A stretch of DNA of 10,912 bases from the NCBI GenBank assembly GCA_035275625.1, contig DATEMK010000263.1:1-10912 (forward strand), read 5' to 3'. The stretch is from DATEMK01 sp035275625 (lineage in GTDB: Bacteria; Bacteroidota; Bacteroidia; AKYH767-A; OLB10). The notes beneath the pieces were generated by a model. That model did no database searches and was not told the DNA's origin. It saw nothing but the letters and a program-made list of their open reading frames with translations. The translations under genes were made by a program, and so were the position numbers. Shown here in pieces: positions 6,907 to 10,912 of this stretch; within the stretch, counting starts at the first letter, position 1, and each line of letters opens with the position of its first letter.

Positions 6907-7986
6907 TTAAATTTCACCCTGTTTTTTGCCGAAAGGATAGAGTTGTTTAATGGAATCAGACAATGAGAGTATTTCCTCCGTAGTATGATCGCATCTTACT
7001 ACTATGGAAATTGCAGGTTGTTGTGTTATATGTGATTTAACTAAGGCTGTCTTTATTTTTTTGGCGCTTAATTTTTTATAAAGATCATACGTTTGTTTGG
7101 GGGATAAATCAGTAATACTTTGCACAGGAAAAATTCCACCGCTTAATCTTATTCCGGATTGATACAAATCATCCCGTAAAAGCAGCACATTTTTAAACAA
7201 TTTATTCCTTAGCTGATCGCCTGACGTCTGATTAATTCTGATAGCATTTGCAGCTGCATTCAAATGTGCTATACTAACGGGGCTTGAGTAAACGCTTGTT
7301 TCGCTTTCGGTTTTAAATGACGAAATAAATGAGGCATTCCCGCTTATGACAGCCATCGGAGCGCCAAATGCTTTTGCAAGTGAAACAATAGTAATGACCT
7401 GGTTGTCCATAATATTCTGCCATTTTAATATTCCTCCTCCTCCTTTGCCATAGACTTCCTCGTTCACTCTTTCTCCAAAAATACCGAAAGCCTGGGTGTC
7501 ATCTATAATTATATTGCCTTTATACGGTTTCATTATTGCAGAATAATCTTTTATGGGTGCCGCTTTTCCGCACTGCGGGCAAAAGCCATCAGTAAGCAAC
7601 ACAGGTGTTTTAAATTTCAAATTTGTTTTAATTAGAAGGTCATATAGATGATTTGCATCCATGTGCCTGAATGAGTAGACGGGGATTTGCCGCGCGATTA
7701 ATCTCTCGATGCCATATTTTGAAACGGGATAAATTTTTTCATCTGCAAAAACAACTATTTTTAATTTGCGTAAAAAAGTAAATAAATCCCAATAAAGATG
7801 CAAAGTAGAAGGAGCAGCAACTCCGGTTTCAAGTCTCTGCATAGTTGCTATGTGTTGACTTAGCCGCTCACTTTGTTTTGATTCGTAAATAGCGGCAGGT
7901 ACGCCCATCGTAAGCTGGTTCCATCCGGAAAGTTCTCCGCTATTGTGCCTCATTGCAAGATATAAAGATGATGTAAAATCAATCAT
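6907..7986 (-). CDS. PLP-dependent enzyme, BioF/KBL-like fold-type I
   Basis: This is a fold-type I pyridoxal-phosphate enzyme of the alpha-oxoamine synthase/aminotransferase class, whose members condense amino acids with acyl-CoA or transfer amino groups. The Schiff-base lysine is Lys205 in SLAKAFG (202-208), and Asp162 in DDTQAFG (162-168) is in the place of the PLP-ring Asp. The N terminus (DFTSSLYL, later PSTLHLYWDLF) resembles the substrate-entry region of BioF-like proteins and the CAI-1 synthase group. Two things are unusual. The DDTQAFG motif has Gln165 where relatives usually have His. TDGFCPQCG (132-140) puts a CPxC pair where relatives usually read TDGVFSMDG. At 359 residues it is somewhat shorter than typical BioF (about 385-400). 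It lies 54 bases downstream of the sigma-54 activator on the same strand, so the two are probably co-transcribed. Product unknown; a small secondary metabolite or signal is one possibility. Confidence 0.85.
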   Translation of the reverse strand: MIDFTSSLYLAMRHNSGELSGWNQLTMGVPAAIYESKQSERLSQHIATMQRLETGVAAPSTLHLYWDLFTFLRKLKIVVFADEKIYPVSKYGIERLIARQIPVYSFRHMDANHLYDLLIKTNLKFKTPVLLTDGFCPQCGKAAPIKDYSAIMKPYKGNIIIDDTQAFGIFGERVNEEVYGKGGGGILKWQNIMDNQVITIVSLAKAFGAPMAVISGNASFISSFKTESETSVYSSPVSIAHLNAAANAIRINQTSGDQLRNKLFKNVLLLRDDLYQSGIRLSGGIFPVQSITDLSPKQTYDLYKKLSAKKIKTALVKSHITQQPAISIVVRCDHTTEEILSLSDSIKQLYPFGKKQGEI

Positions 7987-8040
7987 AGAATTCTTATTAT
8001 ATTATTGTTTTCCCGGTTAAAGAATAAAAATTTACGGTTT

Positions 8041-9453
8041 TTAAGTAAGGTGCTCATAGTTATTTTTTTCATTCCCGTTTGATTTAGATTTCCATAATTG
8101 TAATGTACGATCCGTAAGGCCCAGTTTGGAGGCTGCACGCTGAAGATTTCCGCTTTCCTGTTCGATGGCTATTTGTATAGCGATGTTTCCAACGAGCTCC
8201 TTCATTTCTTTTAAACTTGCTCCCTCAAGCATGATTTTCCGCACGGCATCATGCAGTGAAGTATTGGTTTTATCCGTTATCTTATCGTGAAGTGAACCCA
8301 ATTCATCTTTAGGCAACAGGCCTAAAGTGAGCGGACCTTTACCTGTATATTTTAGTGCAAGGCGGCTCATGAGTTGCTTAAGCTCCCGAATGTTGCCTGA
8401 ATAGTTCCTTATCATCAGGTAATCTATGAGATTATGATCCATTTCAACAGGGTCTTCTGTTTTTAAAGCACGTTTTAAAAAGTGGTCAGCCAGGAGCGGA
8501 ATGTCAGCAGAACGTTCCCTGAGAGGAGGAAGTTCAATGACCCATCCTGAAATCCGGAAATAAAGATCCTGCCGGAATCGCTGTTCCTTAACGTCATTTA
8601 AAAGATTTCTGTTAGTAGCGCTCACCAACCGGAAATTAGTTTGCTTCCAGATGTTGCTTCCAATTCGCTTATAAGTTCCTTCCTGTATAACCCGCAGCAA
8701 TTCTGCCTGTAGTGCAGCAGGCAACTCTCCGACTTCGTCTAAAAATAATGTTCCTTTGTGAGCAAGAGAAAATGCTCCGTCACGTGAAGAAACAGCATTA
8801 GTAAACGCTCCCCGTTCATGGCCAAAAAATTCGCTGCCCGAAAGTTCAGGGACAATTGTTGTACAGTCAACCAGGGTCATTTGCCCTTTTTCAGAACGGT
8901 TATCTAATTCATGAATGAGGTGCGAAACAAGCTCCTTGCCGGTGCCGCTTTCGCCCGTGATAAGAACTGATGATGATGAAAACAAAGCGACTTCAACTAT
9001 TTCACGCAACGAACGCTGCCAGCGTTCCGAATTGCCTATCAGCATGTTTTTTACCTTAGCAGAAGCAAGAAGTCTTTCTATAGTGAGCCATCGCTCTATT
9101 ATATTAGCCACTACTTCATTTGCTGAAAATAAATTTTCCCAACACAAAACATCGGCAACTCCTTCTCTGAAAAGAGACCAGTATGTTGATTTATCAATGT
9201 CTTTAACTTTAACTGCTATTGCTAATATATTCGGGCAACCTGAATTTAATTTGGAGCGTGCAAAAGAGTTTAATTTTTCAATGGGTGTTTCATTATCAAA
9301 AAGTATTATGCCTGATTTTAAAGGCAGGGCCGGATCATGAGATTTAAAATTAAGTAAAAGATCTTTAAGCGATTCACTAATCCTTTCCAATTCATACGTT
9401 GAATCAGAAAAATTCTCAATCCAAAAATGCTTTTGGGCAAAAGAGCTTTGCAT
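8041..9453 (-). CDS. Sigma-54-dependent activator (NtrC type) with degenerate receiver
   Basis: This is an enhancer-binding transcription activator of 470 residues for RNA polymerase carrying sigma-54. Residues 1-128 have receiver-like spacing: IILFD ends at Asp53, where a phospho-acceptor would sit, and GVADVLCW (98-105) resembles the end of strand 5. The usual N-terminal acidic pair, the strand-4 Thr/Ser and the strand-5 Lys are not visible. The AAA+ domain (about 135-365) has Walker A GESGTGKE (167-174), the sigma-54 contact loop GAFTNA (215-220, with Asn in place of the usual second Gly), Walker B LFLDE (236-240), the FRQDLYFR arginine-finger region (293-300) and sensor II GNIRELK (353-359). 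A Fis-type helix-turn-helix covers 435-457 (NLQRAASKLGLTDRTL). It is transcribed before the PLP enzyme gene and after the histidine kinase gene. The degenerate head means activation by phosphorylation is uncertain. Confidence 0.93.
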   Translation of the reverse strand: MQSSFAQKHFWIENFSDSTYELERISESLKDLLLNFKSHDPALPLKSGIILFDNETPIEKLNSFARSKLNSGCPNILAIAVKVKDIDKSTYWSLFREGVADVLCWENLFSANEVVANIIERWLTIERLLASAKVKNMLIGNSERWQRSLREIVEVALFSSSSVLITGESGTGKELVSHLIHELDNRSEKGQMTLVDCTTIVPELSGSEFFGHERGAFTNAVSSRDGAFSLAHKGTLFLDEVGELPAALQAELLRVIQEGTYKRIGSNIWKQTNFRLVSATNRNLLNDVKEQRFRQDLYFRISGWVIELPPLRERSADIPLLADHFLKRALKTEDPVEMDHNLIDYLMIRNYSGNIRELKQLMSRLALKYTGKGPLTLGLLPKDELGSLHDKITDKTNTSLHDAVRKIMLEGASLKEMKELVGNIAIQIAIEQESGNLQRAASKLGLTDRTLQLWKSKSNGNEKNNYEHLT

Positions 9454-9581
9454 CAGCAGACTTTTTTAATAAATTTTAAATAAATAGGGTTAGGGTTTTT
9501 GCTTAATTAAATGAGTTATCATCCAATTAAACAAGCTGCCTGAAAAACATGTGCAAGATGTAATTAATCCGGGAAATTTTA

Positions 9582-9599
9582 ATAGGGGGAAACCCCTAT
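9582..9599. repeat. Perfect inverted repeat, 7-bp arms with GAAA loop
   Basis: ATAGGGG (9582-9588) and CCCCTAT (9593-9599) are exact reverse complements around GAAA. On the + strand the loop is of the GNRA type. No T-run follows directly on either strand, so a terminator is unlikely. An operator, or a structured leader for the regulator gene that begins about 130 bases away on the - strand, is possible. Confidence 0.6.
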
Positions 9600-9739
9600 G
9601 TTAAAAACTTTTAAATTATTTGACCAGGCATTAATTGATGATGTAAAATTTCTTTTTGCTGTTTTTTTTGTGAATATCGGGAGACCTTTAGGTTTGCAAA
9701 ATCAATTTCAGATTTTTCAGGCCTTGTAAATATTTATCA

Positions 9740-9753
9740 CAGAGAGTTCTCTG
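9740..9753. repeat. 14-base perfect palindrome
   Basis: CAGAGAGTTCTCTG lies 34 bases downstream of the histidine kinase stop. As DNA it is a dyad with 6-bp arms around GT. There is no T-run on the - strand beyond it, so it is a weak candidate for a terminator and a modest candidate for a protein-binding site. Confidence 0.45.
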
Positions 9754-9787
9754 GTTGTATAAAAAGAACGAAAAAACTAAGCGCTTT

Positions 9788-10912
9788 TCAGGCAGGCAGC
9801 ATAATTACAAATTCAGCCCCATCTCCTTCATAGCTGTACACTTTTATTTCACCGCTGTGGCCTTTGGTGATGATGTCATAGCTAAGGCTTAAACCTAAGC
9901 CTGTTCCTTCGCCTGAGGGCTTGGTGGTAAAAAAAGGCTGAAAAATTTTATCAAAGATTTCTTTCGATATGCCGGGTCCGTTATCCTTTATTTTTATAGT
10001 CACTCGATTATTGAGCATTAATGTGGTCACAGAAACTTTTGGCTTATAATCTTTACGTTTCAATGCCATTTCTTTTTCGGCTTTTTCCTTTACTGCATAA
10101 AATGCATTGTTGCATACATTAAGCATCACACGCATAATGTCCTGCTGGATGACAAATACTGGTTTCAAACCAGCGGATAATTCTTTTTCCACTTCACTGC
10201 TGAATCCGGGATATTTTGCACGCATGCTGTGGTAAGCAAAATTAAGCGCTTCTTCGCAGAGCGCATTCATATCTGCCGCCTGGTAGGCGCTATTGCCGCT
10301 GCGGCTATGCAGCAGCATGCTTTTCACAATCTTTTCAGCGCGCCCGCCATGATGATTTATTTTGTCAAGATTGGTTTTCAGGTCATCCATGATGCCGGTT
10401 TGGTCACCCGGATGTGCCTGCTTTAGCTCATCAAGCAATTCGACAGAAACCCTTGAAAAATTATTTACAAAGTTGAGAGGGTTCTGAATTTCGTGCGCAA
10501 TTCCGGCAGTGAGCTGTCCGAGCGAAGCCATCTTTTCAGCATGCACAAGCTGGTCCTGTGCAGATTTTACTTTCTCTTCGGCTTTAGCAAGGTCTTTCAC
10601 CATCTTATTAAAAGCTTCGCTGAGCTCACCTATTTCATCGTTCGCATGTTTTTTTACCTGCTGGGTGAGGTCGCCTTCACCCACCCTGAGGGCAGCATCC
10701 CGCAATTCAAGAACCGGGACAGAAATATTTTTTGCAAGCCAGAACCCTATGAGTATGCCGATAAATAATACGATGGCGCTTACCACCAATGCTGTAGCGC
10801 GTATTTCTTTCTTGCTCTGAATAATTTCCGCAGTTGAAAAAGCAAGCATAATTTCCCCGTTCATCATGGCACTGAAAAACGGGGCTCTTTTAATTATCAC
10901 CAGCTCATTATC
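9788..10912 (-). CDS. Membrane sensor histidine kinase, 5' end cut by the window
   Basis: This is the C-terminal 374 residues of a sensor histidine kinase. The frame is still open at base 10912 (residues DNELV...), so the N-terminal sensor lies outside; a GTG at 10898-10900 is not a credible start. Numbered from the first visible codon, it has the end of an extracytoplasmic sensor (1-38), a membrane helix (about 39-60), a HAMP linker (about 61-113) and a coiled linker. The H-box AHEIQNPLNF follows with phospho-acceptor His140, then an N-box (NVCNNAFYAV, Asn269), a G1 box DNGPG (310-314) and a G2 box GEGTGLGL (334-341). All catalytic boxes are present. No receiver domain is attached and no canonical receiver gene is visible. 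The next gene on this strand is the sigma-54 activator, 334 bases on, a plausible but unproven partner. The product is an inner-membrane protein; its signal is unknown. Confidence 0.93.
   Translation of the reverse strand, partial: DNELVIIKRAPFFSAMMNGEIMLAFSTAEIIQSKKEIRATALVVSAIVLFIGILIGFWLAKNISVPVLELRDAALRVGEGDLTQQVKKHANDEIGELSEAFNKMVKDLAKAEEKVKSAQDQLVHAEKMASLGQLTAGIAHEIQNPLNFVNNFSRVSVELLDELKQAHPGDQTGIMDDLKTNLDKINHHGGRAEKIVKSMLLHSRSGNSAYQAADMNALCEEALNFAYHSMRAKYPGFSSEVEKELSAGLKPVFVIQQDIMRVMLNVCNNAFYAVKEKAEKEMALKRKDYKPKVSVTTLMLNNRVTIKIKDNGPGISKEIFDKIFQPFFTTKPSGEGTGLGLSLSYDIITKGHSGEIKVYSYEGDGAEFVIMLPA

Larger units (their letters stand above)
9454..9787. other. 334-base intergenic stretch with several inverted repeats
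   Basis: This lies between the histidine kinase stop and the regulator start, both on the - strand, so it should hold the regulator promoter. I could not identify a convincing -24/-12 (GG...GC) or TAnnTTTG element upstream of the regulator. It contains a perfect 7-bp hairpin at 9582-9599, a 14-base palindrome at 9740-9753, and an 11-bp long-range inverted repeat whose right arm runs into the kinase stop. It also contains a 43-codon + strand open frame at 9598-9729 that starts inside the first hairpin and has no recognisable product. A + strand TTTG-18-TAGGTTTG string lies at 9667-9696. Confidence 0.6.

Noticed and set aside
7987..8040. Separate sigma-54 promoter for the PLP enzyme gene
   Set aside because: No GG-N10-GC element is visible in the 54-base gap, so co-transcription with the regulator is the simpler reading.
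8915..9340. 141-codon + strand frame opposite the sigma-54 activator
   Set aside because: It lies fully inside a gene with intact AAA+ motifs and shows no recognisable features of its own.
9485..9497. Telomere-like AGGGTTAGGGTT string
   Set aside because: Only two copies of a 6-base unit are present; this is within chance and has no supporting context.
10493..10820. Two + strand frames of about 90-100 codons opposite the histidine kinase
   Set aside because: They overlap each other and the HAMP/H-box coding region; both are shadows of the kinase frame.

Overview
The window looks like chromosomal DNA of a Bacteroidota (Bacteroidetes) bacterium, probably of the Chitinophagia/Sphingobacteriia type. 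This is judged from A+T-rich gene starts with no clear Shine-Dalgarno sequence, an A+T-leaning codon choice, and a histidine kinase whose H-box reads HEIQNPLNFVNNF, a form common in that phylum. No RNA gene, CRISPR array or transposase is visible.

Left half, + strand (1-3915): three closely spaced genes (gaps of 23 and 20 bases). They encode (a) a 272-residue protein with an acidic E/M/Q/N-rich head, an exact five-glycine zipper and a basic low-complexity tail; (b) a 430-residue HEVGH zinc-metallopeptidase-like protein; and (c) a 584-residue protein of unknown function whose N-terminal half is clearly more A+T-rich than its C-terminal half. I recall relatives of all three as conserved hypothetical proteins in distant bacteria, but cannot search here. 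An imperfect hairpin with a T-run closes the block. Only 18 bases later comes a 222-residue HNH-type nuclease candidate with an N-terminal Cys cluster and no evident immunity gene. This block is the best candidate for an undescribed system: a membrane-active or exported zipper protein, a protease, a conserved partner and a nuclease cargo. That reading is inference from gene order and motifs.

Middle, + strand (4682-6809): an M20-family dipeptidase overlaps by 20 bases an amidohydrolase-2-fold enzyme. These look like ordinary metabolic hydrolases, translationally coupled. The second one lacks the His expected on strand 5 of the barrel.

Right half, - strand (10912 down to 6907): reading in the direction of transcription, there is a 5'-truncated membrane sensor histidine kinase, a 334-base intergenic stretch rich in inverted repeats, a sigma-54 activator of the NtrC type with a degenerate receiver-like head and a GAFTNA loop, and, 54 bases later, a PLP-dependent enzyme of the 2-amino-3-ketobutyrate CoA ligase/BioF fold with atypical active-site and Cys motifs. 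The kinase may feed the regulator, and the regulator is probably co-transcribed with the PLP enzyme. The - strand block converges with the + strand hydrolases at about 6810-6906.
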